Part shown: positions 25,960-33,392 of the stretch, piece after piece
Position numbering within the stretch: the stretch's first letter is position 1
Layout of the letters: each line of letters starts with the position of its first letter
NCBI GenBank assembly: GCA_003249785.1
Contig: QKIB01000034.1
Span: forward strand, 1-34,351
Length of the DNA stretch: 34,351 nucleotides
Source of the DNA: Acholeplasmatales bacterium
GTDB lineage: Bacteria > Bacillota_I > Bacilli_A > Acholeplasmatales > Acholeplasmataceae
Direction: 5' to 3'
Translations under genes and position numbers: made by a program
Notes under the pieces: generated by a model
Databases searched by the model: none
What the model was told of the DNA's origin: nothing
Seen by the model: only the letters and a program-made list of their open reading frames with translations

Positions 25960-25973
25960 ATGTTTAGGCTTCT

Positions 25974-26002
25974 AGTATAGCATTTTTTTAATTAAATTTC
26001 AA
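25974..26002 (-). promoter_or_regulatory. Sigma-A promoter of the rimP-rbfA operon
   Basis: On the minus strand TTGAAA (25997-26002), 17 bases, TATACT (25974-25979), with TG one base ahead of the -10. A strong extended promoter. Confidence 0.8.
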
Positions 26003-26047
26003 TTTAATGATTAAATTTCATGCATTTTGTAATTCTTCATAATTTAA

Positions 26048-26064
26048 ATGCGAATCATTTGCAA
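26048..26064. promoter_or_regulatory. Fur/Zur-type operator, copy 1
   Basis: ATGCGAAT-C-ATTTGCAA, an 8-1-8 imperfect dyad overlapping the -35 of the zinc-uptake operon. The central AAT-N-ATT is typical of Fur-superfamily boxes. It lies in a 20-base sequence (26049-26068) repeated exactly 43 bases downstream. Confidence 0.75.
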
Positions 26065-26086
26065 TAAGCAGGTTCTATGATATAAT
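26059..26086 (+). promoter_or_regulatory. Promoter of the zinc-uptake operon
   Basis: TTGCAA (26059-26064), 16 bases, TATAAT (26081-26086); expected start near 26093. The -35 lies within operator copy 1 and the start within operator copy 2. Confidence 0.7.
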
Positions 26087-26090
26087 CATA

Positions 26091-26107
26091 TTGCGAATCA
26101 TTTGCAA
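26091..26107. promoter_or_regulatory. Fur/Zur-type operator, copy 2
   Basis: TTGCGAAT-C-ATTTGCAA, an 8-1-8 dyad with one mismatched pair, covering the expected +1 of the zinc-uptake operon. Centre-to-centre distance to copy 1 is 43 bases, about four helical turns. Confidence 0.78.
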
Positions 26108-26121
26108 TAAGGAGTCTATAC

Positions 26122-27054
26122 ATGAAAAAAATGATCTTTTCTTTATTTATCTTATCAATACTCTTGATGATGTCATCTTGCAGTGCTGCACCAAGCTATG
26201 ATATTGTGACGACTATGTACCCACAATATGACTTTGCAAAGCAGATTGTTGGCGACAAAATGACCATCCATCAAATCATACCTCCAGGAGCTGAAGTTCA
26301 TGAGTATGAAGCAACCAGTCAGGATATGGTGACGATTAAAGAAGCCAAACTATTTATTTATACCAGTACAAGTATCGATACATGGATCAAAGATCCTTCG
26401 ACCATCGGTGGAACGAACACGATTGTGATGAATTTATCAAAACATTATACACCTGTTGACTATCCATATGCGATGAATCTTTCAGCAGATGAAATCGCAG
26501 CAAACGCCATTCATTTCTGGACAGATCCCGCCAATGCTGTTCAGCTCATACAAGCCATTGTCGAACAGATTGTACTTATTGATCCAGCTAACGAGCTTTA
26601 TTACAGACAAAATGCACTTGATTATATCAATCAAATCAATGCACTCAGTCAAGAAATGATGGATTATTTTACAAGTCCTACTTATCTTGGATCAACTATT
26701 TACTTCGCTGGCCACAATGCACTTGGATCTTTAGCATCAAGATATGGACTTTTCATCGTTCCCTTGTTTGAAGAATTCAAGCCCGATGCTGATTTGACTT
26801 CTAGTGAACTGATCACATTCACCAATGAAGTTAAAGACGCTGGAACGCACTATCTATTTATTGAAGATTTAGCTTTACCAAAAGCAGCTAACACCATCAA
26901 AGATCAACTGGCTTTGGATGGTTATAATCTGACTTTACTCAAACTTTATGCATTTGAAAATGTATCTACTACAGACTTTGAAGGGCATGTGACCTATCTC
27001 GAGTTGTTACAGCGTGATTTCGATCAGCTGAAACTTGCATTGGCCACCACTTAA
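26122..27054 (+). CDS. znuA: Metal ABC transporter substrate-binding lipoprotein, zinc type
   Basis: A 310-residue cluster 9 (ZnuA/AdcA/TroA-type) binding lipoprotein. A signal peptide ends in a lipobox around MMSSC with the lipidated Cys at 20. Likely metal ligands are H60 (GAEVHEYEAT), H131 (AIHFWTDP), H198 (FAGHNALGSLASRYGL) and an acidic residue near 248-249 (HYLFIEDLALPK). The third ligand is His, as in zinc-binding members; manganese-binding members usually have Glu there. The long His-rich loop of many ZnuA proteins is absent. The ATG at 26122 has AAGGAG seven bases upstream. First gene of znuA-znuC-znuB-zur, with two Fur/Zur boxes at its promoter. Confidence 0.92.
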   Translation: MKKMIFSLFILSILLMMSSCSAAPSYDIVTTMYPQYDFAKQIVGDKMTIHQIIPPGAEVHEYEATSQDMVTIKEAKLFIYTSTSIDTWIKDPSTIGGTNTIVMNLSKHYTPVDYPYAMNLSADEIAANAIHFWTDPANAVQLIQAIVEQIVLIDPANELYYRQNALDYINQINALSQEMMDYFTSPTYLGSTIYFAGHNALGSLASRYGLFIVPLFEEFKPDADLTSSELITFTNEVKDAGTHYLFIEDLALPKAANTIKDQLALDGYNLTLLKLYAFENVSTTDFEGHVTYLELLQRDFDQLKLALATT

Positions 27055-27058
27055 ACTT

Positions 27059-27730
27059 ATGATCGATTATCAAAACGTATCCGTTTCCTTTGGAAAATTC
27101 AATGTGCTGCATGATGTCAATTTCCATGTCAACAAAGGGGATTTCTTGCATATCATCGGCCCCAATGGTAGCGGAAAGACGACACTTGTCAAATTGCTTG
27201 TTGGTTTGATAAAGCCAACATCAGGCATCATCAGTATCAATCAGTCGATGCACATGGGTTACTTACCTCAAAAATTGAATACCAAAACGAATTTCCCAAT
27301 GACAGTCCAGGAAGTTATCTATAGTGGTTTTAGAAAACAGAAACTTATACCTACTAAAACAGAGATTGATTTGATTCAAAAATGGCTTGACAAAATGGAA
27401 ATCCCACAGCTCATGCATGCGAGCATGTCCTATCTTTCTGGTGGACAACAGCAACGTGTCTTTTTGATCCGTGCACTGATCGGTCATCCGGATCTGCTCA
27501 TTCTGGATGAACCAACATCTGCACTTGATCCTTCGTTTAGAGAAAAGTTTTATCAGATGCTCTATGAGTTCCAACAAAATGAAGGGATGACTATCATTCA
27601 TGTCACGCATGACTTAACCGATGCAGTTAAGGATCAATGTAAAACCATGTATGTGGATCAAACGATTAAGTTCTTTGGATCATACAGAGATTTCCATGAA
27701 TTTGAACATAGGGGGCATCATCATGTTTGA
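27059..27730 (+). CDS. znuC: Metal ABC transporter ATP-binding protein
   Basis: A 223-residue ABC ATPase powering the metal importer. Walker A is GPNGSGKTT, the signature is LSGGQQQR, Walker B is LLILDEPTSALDP and the switch His lies in IIHVTHDLTDA. The length suits a ZnuC-type subunit. The C-terminus ends EFEHRGHHHV, a small His cluster that might sense or handle zinc. I start at the ATG at 27059, four bases after the znuA stop; there is no clear ribosome binding site, so re-initiation from znuA is likely. A TTG farther upstream lies inside znuA and is less likely. The 3' end overlaps znuB by eight bases. Confidence 0.93.
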   Translation: MIDYQNVSVSFGKFNVLHDVNFHVNKGDFLHIIGPNGSGKTTLVKLLVGLIKPTSGIISINQSMHMGYLPQKLNTKTNFPMTVQEVIYSGFRKQKLIPTKTEIDLIQKWLDKMEIPQLMHASMSYLSGGQQQRVFLIRALIGHPDLLILDEPTSALDPSFREKFYQMLYEFQQNEGMTIIHVTHDLTDAVKDQCKTMYVDQTIKFFGSYRDFHEFEHRGHHHV

Positions 27731-28529
27731 TTTTCTACAATATGATTTCATCCAGCATGCCTTCATGATCGGAATCGCCTTAGCATTGTCTGCATCACTC
27801 TTGAGTCCCTTTCTTGTTTTAAATCAACAAGCGTTGATTGCTGATGGACTTGCCCATGTCAGTTTTGCTGGAATCATCTTGGGTATGGTTCTCTATAATG
27901 AACCGGTTTATATCGCCATTCCATTTGTCATGGCAGCTTCTCTACTGATTAAATACCTTTCAACAAAAAAGACCATCAATGGAGATGCTGCAATCGGACT
28001 CGTTTCCGCACTCTCGTTTGCGATTGGGTTAATCATCGTTAAAAAAGGTCAAGGATTCAATATCTCGATTGAAAGTCTATTGGTTGGTAATATCTTTACG
28101 GCAACCAGTGCAGAATTGATATTATCGATTGTAATCACTGTCATCATCGCGGTTTATATCCTGTTCTTATATAGACCTTTACTTCTCATGACTTATGATG
28201 AGAGTTATGCCAAATTTTCCAAGGTCAAAACCACATTACTAGGATATGCGCTTGCAGGCTTGACAGCATTCTTTATTGTTATTGGTGTCAGAACGATAGG
28301 AACCTTGTTGATATCAGCACTTGTCATCTTCCCTTCGGTCATCTCGAGTCAGCTTACCAAGAGTTTCAAGAACACGTTGGTATTGGGAATCATTTCATCT
28401 TTCATCATTGTTATTCTTGGAATCTTCATCGCTCACCCCTTACAAATTCCAGTAGGGTCAACCATCGTCGTCATTTATTCAGTATTATTATTGATTTTGA
28501 TTCTTTTCAAAACACTTTTAAGGAGATGA
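27723..28529 (+). CDS. znuB: Metal ABC transporter permease
   Basis: A 268-residue ABC-3 family permease (ZnuB/AdcB/MntB type) with about eight hydrophobic helices. Family segments: MIGIALALSASLLSPFLVLNQQALIADGLAHVSFAGI at the N-terminus (the Gly-Leu-Ala-His helix), SFAIGLIIVKKGQG, and VIGVRTIGTLLISALVIFPSV in the C-terminal half. I start at the ATG at 27723, nine bases after AGGGGG and overlapping the znuC stop. It forms the membrane channel for the znuA-delivered metal. Confidence 0.93.
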   Translation: MFDFLQYDFIQHAFMIGIALALSASLLSPFLVLNQQALIADGLAHVSFAGIILGMVLYNEPVYIAIPFVMAASLLIKYLSTKKTINGDAAIGLVSALSFAIGLIIVKKGQGFNISIESLLVGNIFTATSAELILSIVITVIIAVYILFLYRPLLLMTYDESYAKFSKVKTTLLGYALAGLTAFFIVIGVRTIGTLLISALVIFPSVISSQLTKSFKNTLVLGIISSFIIVILGIFIAHPLQIPVGSTIVVIYSVLLLILILFKTLLRR

Positions 28530-28533
28530 TACC

Positions 28534-28914
28534 ATGCGCATGACACAACAAAGAAAGAAGATTTTGAATCTTTTAACAGAATCACCTCAGCCTAAAAGTG
28601 CTGAAATGATCTTGAATGAACTCCCTGATCATACGATGAATCTATCAACGGTTTATCGAACATTAGATACATTTTTTGAACAAGGCATGATTTCAAAAAG
28701 CACCATGAAAAACACAGCGTACTATTATATCAACCAGAAAGATCATCATCACTATATGATTTGTATTGAATGCCAGAAAATGTATGAGATCGACTGTCAT
28801 CTTGACCATATCGCTGATCAGATAGCAAAAGATCATCATTTCAAGATTACACATCATGATATGACCGTTTATGGGTATTGTGAAGATTGTCAAAAACGTT
28901 TAGCAGAAAAATAG
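28534..28914 (+). CDS. zur: Fur-family metalloregulator, probably Zur
   Basis: A 126-residue Fur-superfamily repressor. The N-terminal winged helix contains MTQQRKKILNLLTES and NLSTVYRTLDTFFEQGMI (recognition helix). The dimerisation half has the sensor-type KDHHHYMICIECQKMYEIDC and two structural CxxC pairs (C77/C80 and C116/C119). It starts five bases after znuB behind AAGGAG. Being the last gene of the zinc-uptake operon whose promoter carries two Fur/Zur boxes, it probably represses that operon when zinc is plentiful. Zur rather than Fur or PerR is inferred from context; the protein sequence alone does not settle the metal. Confidence 0.88.
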   Translation: MRMTQQRKKILNLLTESPQPKSAEMILNELPDHTMNLSTVYRTLDTFFEQGMISKSTMKNTAYYYINQKDHHHYMICIECQKMYEIDCHLDHIADQIAKDHHFKITHHDMTVYGYCEDCQKRLAEK

Positions 28915-28942
28915 AGCCGATACCATGTATCAGCTCTTTTTT
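28914..28942. terminator. Bidirectional terminator between zur and the aldo/keto reductase
   Basis: GAGC-C-GATA / TATC-A-GCTC with a CCATG loop (28914-28936), followed by TTTTTT on the plus strand and by TATTTTT on the minus strand. It serves two convergent genes. Confidence 0.78.
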
Positions 28943-28943
28943 A

Positions 28944-29774
28944 TTATGACCATTTTCTAGGATCGTCATTGATTGAATCAAGAAAATCCATATCTTTCTT
29001 GTCAATCACAAAGTCGACCTTTGTGTTTTCGATGATTCTGTTTTCATGGGTTGATTTAGGTAGTGGTGCTGTACCTTTTTCAATACAGTATCTGATACTA
29101 ATCTGTGCTGGTGTGACATCATACTTCTTTGCCATATCAATGATGTCAGGATTTTTGAGCAATTGACCAATCGCAAGTGGTGAGTATGCTTCAACCAAAA
29201 TATTTTTCGCTTTGCAATACTCATCAGTTTCTTTTTGATTGTGTCCGATGAAGTATCCAATTTGGTTTACCATTGGGACAATATCACAATGTTCAATGAT
29301 ATTCTCAATATCCTGTGGATTGAAGTTAGAAACCCCAATTGCTTTCGCACGACCTTCAGCGTAAACTTTTTCTAATGCTTTGTAGGCCAAAACATTGCCT
29401 TCTCTGCAATCCTTACCGATCTCACTCCATGGCCATGGCGCATGGATGATGTAAAGATCAACATAATCCAAATCAAGCGCTTTTAAGGATTTTTCAAATC
29501 CTTCGAGTGCACCTTCATACGTCTTGATATGAGATTCAAGTTTGGTTGTTACAAAGATTTCTTCTCTTGGAATACCTGAATCCTTGATTGCTCTACCGAC
29601 AGATTCTTCATTTCTGTATGCAGCTGCTGTATCAATATGTCGATACCCATTTTTCAGTGCCATCAGAACTGATTGATACGCGATGTCTCCATCTGGAACC
29701 TGCCAGGTTCCAAATCCGATTTTTGGCATTTTCGTGCCATTTGTTAATGTGTAAGTGTCTGTGAGTGTTTTCAT
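28944..29774 (-). CDS. Aldo/keto reductase
   Basis: A 276-residue NADPH-dependent aldo/keto reductase. The catalytic tetrad is visible: D48 (HIDTAAAY), Y53, K78 (VTTKLES) and H111 (LYIIHAPWPW). Cofactor-site landmarks are AIGVSNFNPQDIE, MVNQIGYF and LPKSTHENRI near the C-terminus. It resembles the bacterial 2,5-diketo-gluconate reductase / glyoxal reductase (YvgN-like) branch; the natural substrate cannot be told. The ATG at 29774 follows AGAGGTGA. Monocistronic, with an extended -10 upstream and a shared terminator downstream. Confidence 0.95.
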   Translation of the reverse strand: MKTLTDTYTLTNGTKMPKIGFGTWQVPDGDIAYQSVLMALKNGYRHIDTAAAYRNEESVGRAIKDSGIPREEIFVTTKLESHIKTYEGALEGFEKSLKALDLDYVDLYIIHAPWPWSEIGKDCREGNVLAYKALEKVYAEGRAKAIGVSNFNPQDIENIIEHCDIVPMVNQIGYFIGHNQKETDEYCKAKNILVEAYSPLAIGQLLKNPDIIDMAKKYDVTPAQISIRYCIEKGTAPLPKSTHENRIIENTKVDFVIDKKDMDFLDSINDDPRKWS

Positions 29775-29798
29775 TTCTCGTCACCTCTTTCTGATTTA

Positions 29799-29807
29799 AT
29801 TATAGCA
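29799..29807 (-). promoter_or_regulatory. Extended -10 element of the aldo/keto reductase
   Basis: TGCTATAAT on the minus strand (-10 hexamer at 29799-29804). The -35 is poor, as often with an extended -10. Confidence 0.5.
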
Positions 29808-29841
29808 TTTTCAAACTGATATTGCCTAGATAAGGCTTGAT

Positions 29842-29865
29842 AAAAAAAAGAATGCCTAAGCACTC
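29842..29865 (-). terminator. Intrinsic terminator after the small membrane protein gene
   Basis: On the minus strand GAGTGC-TTAG-GCATTC (29850-29865; one G-U pair) is followed by eight T. The stem starts in the stop codon. Confidence 0.85.
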
Positions 29866-30254
29866 TATTTGATTTTGATAATTCCATAATGGATAACCAT
29901 GCCACCTAAAGCAATCATCATCAGGATGACACCAGAAACAATCGCTAGAATCATTTGATCAATCCAGCTCATAGTCGATAAGATCAACTGCAAGACATAA
30001 ACACCAAAATAGCCATAAAGCAAATACTTGATCAAATTCATTTCTTGCTTTGTGACGACTGCAACACGATCATCAGATCTGCGATAGATCATATAGCCAA
30101 CCACACCTAAACCAACCAATAAGACGATGATGATATAGCCAATCCATGGTGCGCTTTGACCAAAGAAATGTGTGATGATGATATTCGCACCTATGATAAA
30201 GAATACGAAAAACAAGATAAGTTGTACAACCAAACTTTTACGATAAACATTCAT
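29865..30254 (-). CDS. Small four-helix membrane protein of unknown function
   Basis: I do not recognise the family. The 129-residue protein has four hydrophobic segments at about residues 8-28, 36-56, 75-95 and 99-121, with a charged loop (RRSDDRVAVVTKQEMN) between the second and third. No catalytic motif is seen. The ATG at 30254 has AAAGGAG eight bases upstream, and the gene ends in a strong terminator, which supports it being real. The frame is open back to 30434, but that extension runs antisense through coaD and is not part of the gene. It is divergent from coaD; the two promoters appear to overlap. Confidence 0.7.
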   Translation of the reverse strand: MNVYRKSLVVQLILFFVFFIIGANIIITHFFGQSAPWIGYIIIVLLVGLGVVGYMIYRRSDDRVAVVTKQEMNLIKYLLYGYFGVYVLQLILSTMSWIDQMILAIVSGVILMMIALGGMVIHYGIIKIK

Positions 30255-30290
30255 TTTGCAAATCTCCTTTTTATTTTTTTTGTGATTTAA

Positions 30291-30299
30291 TGTTATACT
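30291..30299 (+). promoter_or_regulatory. Extended -10 of coaD, overlapping a divergent -10
   Basis: TGTTATACT on the plus strand (-10 hexamer 30294-30299). On the minus strand TATAAC (30292-30297) overlaps it and could serve the small membrane protein gene. Neither has a clear -35. Confidence 0.45.
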
Positions 30300-30321
30300 A
30301 ATATTGAAATGAGGTAATGCT

Positions 30322-30813
30322 ATGAAAAAGGCTGTATATCCAGGGACATTTGACCCCTTGACTATCGGACATTTGGACATCATCAAACGTGCTGCGAAAA
30401 TCGTGGATGAACTCCATGTTGTGGTCGCAGACAACTACAAGAAACAACCTACATTCACAACTGAAGAACGGATGGAAATGATCAAGAGAGTCACAACCGA
30501 TGTTGATAATTTGATCGTCACATTCACCAGCGATTTAATCGTCAGATATGCTCAGAAAAATGAGATCGACATCATGGTTCGTGGGCTTCGAAACATTCAA
30601 GATTATGAAAACGAGTATGCTTTGTATCAGTTTAACAGAAACTTAAATCGAAACATTGAAACCATCATTTTGTTTCCATCATCCAGAAACCATTTTGTTT
30701 CATCTTCGGCAATCAAAGAATTGATTGTCCATCATGCAGATATCTCACCCTATGTCCCGAAAGAAATCATCAAGGACGTGCAAGACAAGATTCGTCCTAA
30801 ATTAGATGAATAG
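30322..30813 (+). CDS. coaD: Phosphopantetheine adenylyltransferase
   Basis: A 163-residue PPAT, the penultimate enzyme of coenzyme A synthesis, joining 4'-phosphopantetheine and ATP. The nucleotidyltransferase fingerprint TFDPLTIGHLDIIKRA holds the T/HxGH motif; VRGLRNIQDYENEYALYQFNR and the C-terminal SSSAIKEL(I/V) segment (ISxTxIR equivalent) are typical. Length matches the family. The ATG at 30322 has GAGGTAA upstream. Its last 17 bases overlap the end of the convergent HAD phosphatase gene. Confidence 0.97.
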   Translation: MKKAVYPGTFDPLTIGHLDIIKRAAKIVDELHVVVADNYKKQPTFTTEERMEMIKRVTTDVDNLIVTFTSDLIVRYAQKNEIDIMVRGLRNIQDYENEYALYQFNRNLNRNIETIILFPSSRNHFVSSSAIKELIVHHADISPYVPKEIIKDVQDKIRPKLDE

Positions 30814-31573
30814 ACTTGAAAAAATCATAAAGCTGATCTTCCTTGATATGAGGAGCAATGTGATCGGCTTTTTCTTTTAGTTTAGCATCGCGTGTGTTAT
30901 CCATCACAATGCCAAGATCTGCCATTTCAATCATGGATATGTCATTGGCGCCATCACCGATGCATATCAGCCGATAATCAGATTCATTTCGAAGCGCTTT
31001 TTTGATCCCAGTTGCCTTGTGGATATGCGCATACACCAAATCCGCTCCAATTCTAAACCAAGGATAGAGTTTGAATTTAGGTAAACGCTCAGTCATTTGA
31101 TGAAGCTTGGTTTCATCTTCTGAAAATAGCCAAAACTCATAGATCAGATGTGATTCATAAAATGCAGCATCTACATAAGGAGACAACCCTCTAACCTGCT
31201 TGAGTCCTTTTTCAACAAAGGTATCCTTGCAATTCAATGCTTCATCATCTAAGCCAACCATACTGACACAAATGTTGTGTTCTTTGGCAATCTTAAGGAC
31301 TTCTAGAACATCAGGCATAGCAATCGGCTCATCAAAAACAACATCTTCACCATGGTAGACCAAAGCACCGTTCATCACAACTTTGTACTTAAACAAAGGC
31401 AAAATATCTTTGATGATTCCAAGTTTTTTCAGACTTCTTCCGGTCGCCAAACCGAGGATGACTTGTTCATTTTTAGAAAGCTCAGTCAATAGTTTTTTGG
31501 TTTGATCTGGAATGCAAGACAATGTGTTGTTGTAAATGGTATTATCCACATCAAAAAAGATAATTGTTTTCAT
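30797..31573 (-). CDS. Cof-type HAD-superfamily phosphatase
   Basis: A 258-residue haloacid dehalogenase-like hydrolase of the Cof/IIB subfamily. Motif I is FFDVDNTIY (nucleophile D8, acid/base D10), motif II is in LGLATGRS, and motif IV is GDGANDISMIEMADLGIVMDN. The cap domain occupies about residues 85-185. These enzymes dephosphorylate sugar phosphates, nucleotides or flavin precursors; the substrate is not predictable. I use the ATG at 31573, behind GAGGTG; an upstream TTG has no site. The 3' end overlaps coaD tail-to-tail. Confidence 0.9.
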   Translation of the reverse strand: MKTIIFFDVDNTIYNNTLSCIPDQTKKLLTELSKNEQVILGLATGRSLKKLGIIKDILPLFKYKVVMNGALVYHGEDVVFDEPIAMPDVLEVLKIAKEHNICVSMVGLDDEALNCKDTFVEKGLKQVRGLSPYVDAAFYESHLIYEFWLFSEDETKLHQMTERLPKFKLYPWFRIGADLVYAHIHKATGIKKALRNESDYRLICIGDGANDISMIEMADLGIVMDNTRDAKLKEKADHIAPHIKEDQLYDFFKSIHLI

Positions 31574-31589
31574 CCGACACCTCAAAAAT

Positions 31590-31598
31590 ATTATAGCA
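31590..31598 (-). promoter_or_regulatory. Extended -10 of the HAD phosphatase gene
   Basis: TGCTATAAT on the minus strand (hexamer 31590-31595); at 17 bases the -35 reads TGGTAG, a weak match. Confidence 0.45.
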
Positions 31599-31677
31599 TA
31601 TTAAGTATTCTACTACCATTTTAAAGAAATATATTATACAATAGTAATGTAATTATTCGCTGCTGGAGGATTTTAAT

Positions 31678-33363
31678 ATGGAAAACCCATTACTCAGTAC
31701 CGGTGAACTCGGCATTTTTGCATTAGGGGGTCTCGGTGAAGTTGGTAAGAATATGTATGTCTATGACATTCACGGAAAAATCTATATCGTAGACGCTGGT
31801 ATTCTGTTTCCAGATGAACATTTATTAGGGATCGACTATGTCATTCCCGATTATACTTATCTCGTTGAAAACGAAGATCGTATCGTCGGTCTTTTCATCA
31901 CGCATGCACATGAAGATCACATCGGTGGCATCCCTTATCTCCTCAAAAAAGTAACAATCCCCAAGATCTATGCAGCTGGTATTGCTGTTGATATGATTGA
32001 ATACAAACTGGGTGAACATCAAGATATCAAATCACCTAAAATTGAAGTCTATAAGAGTCATTATGTGTATGACTTTGACCAAGTCAAAGTTTCCTTTATC
32101 AGACTCAATCACTCTATTCCTGATATGTTTGGTATTGTCTTTAGAACAGAACAGGGTATATTATTTCATACTGGTGACTTCAAGATCGATTTCACACCTG
32201 TCGGTCCTGCAGCAGAATACGATAAACTCGCTGCAATCGGTGACGAGGGTGTCTTATGTATGCTTTCTGATTCAACAAACTCCGAACGTGATGAACTGAT
32301 CCCTTCTGAAAGTAAAATCGGAAAATCAATTAACGAACTCTTTTCTAGAATCGATGGTCGTGTCATTATCGCAACCTTTGCTTCTAACATGTACCGCATT
32401 CAACAGATCATTGAAGCTTCTGTTCTCAATGGTCGTAAAGTCGCTGTCTTTGGACGTAGTATGGAACGTGCGATTGAAATCGGGATGCAAACTGGATACA
32501 TCAAAACTCCGAAAGACACCATTGTCAATGCTGAACAAATCAACCGCATGAAACCTCATGAAGTGACATTGCTTGTCACTGGTTCACAAGGTGAACCATT
32601 AGCAGCACTATCCAGAATCGCAAACGGTAACCACAGACAGATCAAAGCATTGCCTGGAGATACTGTCATCTTCTCTTCTTCACCAATTCCTGGAAACCAA
32701 GAAGGTGTGAACAGAACCATCAACAAACTATTTAGACTGGATGTTGATGTCATCACCAACGGTCCACTTGCTGATACCCATACTTCAGGGCATGGCAGTC
32801 AGAACGATTTAAAAATGATGCTCAGTCTTGTCAAACCTAAATTCTTTATCCCAATGCACGGCGAACACAGAATGTTGAAACTTCATAAACAACTAGCAAT
32901 TGATTGTGGCGTATTGGCTGAAAACATTCTCGTAATGGATAACGGTGACGTTGCAGCACTCACCAAGACTTCAATCAGGAAAGCTGGAGAAGTTACCTCT
33001 GGTGAAGTGTATATTGATGGAACGGGCATCGGTGACATCGGCAGTACCGTGATCAAGGAAAGAAAACTGTTAAGTGAAGAAGGATTATTCTCAGTCATTT
33101 TATCAATCAACACACAAACCAAGAAACTCGTCAATGATCCAACAATCATTTCCAGGGGCTTCATTTATATGAAGGGCAATGAAGAGATCACTTCACAACT
33201 TGCTAATGAAGTTAAAAAAGTTGTTCAGACAGAACTTGGCAGAAAAATGTATAATGAACTCAATTTGAAACAAGCAGTCATCGACAGACTGAATCAAAAA
33301 ATCTATGACATGACACAACGAAGACCTTTGGTCATCCCTGTCGTTGTAGATCTTAAAAATTAA
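31678..33363 (+). CDS. rnjA: Ribonuclease J
   Basis: A 561-residue RNase J of the beta-CASP metallo-beta-lactamase family, acting in mRNA decay and rRNA maturation with endonuclease and 5'-3' exonuclease activity. The zinc motif HAHEDH is at residues 76-81 (FITHAHEDHIGG). Later landmarks are LFHTGDFKID, MLSDSTNSERD, the beta-CASP region VIIATFASNMYRIQQIIEA and FIPMHGEHRML. The C-terminal domain ends in QRRPLVIPVVVDL. It is closer to RNase J1 by length and pattern; J1 versus J2 is not proven. The ATG at 31678 has a CTGGAGGAT site upstream. Monocistronic, with a terminator directly after. Confidence 0.96.
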   Translation: MENPLLSTGELGIFALGGLGEVGKNMYVYDIHGKIYIVDAGILFPDEHLLGIDYVIPDYTYLVENEDRIVGLFITHAHEDHIGGIPYLLKKVTIPKIYAAGIAVDMIEYKLGEHQDIKSPKIEVYKSHYVYDFDQVKVSFIRLNHSIPDMFGIVFRTEQGILFHTGDFKIDFTPVGPAAEYDKLAAIGDEGVLCMLSDSTNSERDELIPSESKIGKSINELFSRIDGRVIIATFASNMYRIQQIIEASVLNGRKVAVFGRSMERAIEIGMQTGYIKTPKDTIVNAEQINRMKPHEVTLLVTGSQGEPLAALSRIANGNHRQIKALPGDTVIFSSSPIPGNQEGVNRTINKLFRLDVDVITNGPLADTHTSGHGSQNDLKMMLSLVKPKFFIPMHGEHRMLKLHKQLAIDCGVLAENILVMDNGDVAALTKTSIRKAGEVTSGEVYIDGTGIGDIGSTVIKERKLLSEEGLFSVILSINTQTKKLVNDPTIISRGFIYMKGNEEITSQLANEVKKVVQTELGRKMYNELNLKQAVIDRLNQKIYDMTQRRPLVIPVVVDLKN

Positions 33364-33391
33364 AAAAAGAGTCTAGCAAAACGCTAGGCTC
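33361..33391. terminator. Bidirectional terminator between RNase J and the DEDDh exonuclease
   Basis: GAGTCTAGC (33369-33377) pairs with GCTAGGCTC (33383-33391), nine pairs with one G-U. It is followed by TTTATTT on the plus strand and a run of seven T on the minus strand. Confidence 0.88.
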
Positions 33392-33392
33392 T

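Noticed and set aside
26049-26111. 20-base direct repeat as a target-site duplication or a mini CRISPR
   Set aside because: Only two copies, each containing a dyad placed over the promoter of a metal operon next to a Fur-family gene; operators explain it better.
30255-30434. Upstream extension of the small membrane protein
   Set aside because: It runs antisense through coaD; a good ribosome binding site marks the start at 30254.
31574-31677. Imperfect AT-rich inverted repeat upstream of rnjA
   Set aside because: Pairing is broken and short; no promoter or operator could be defined with confidence.
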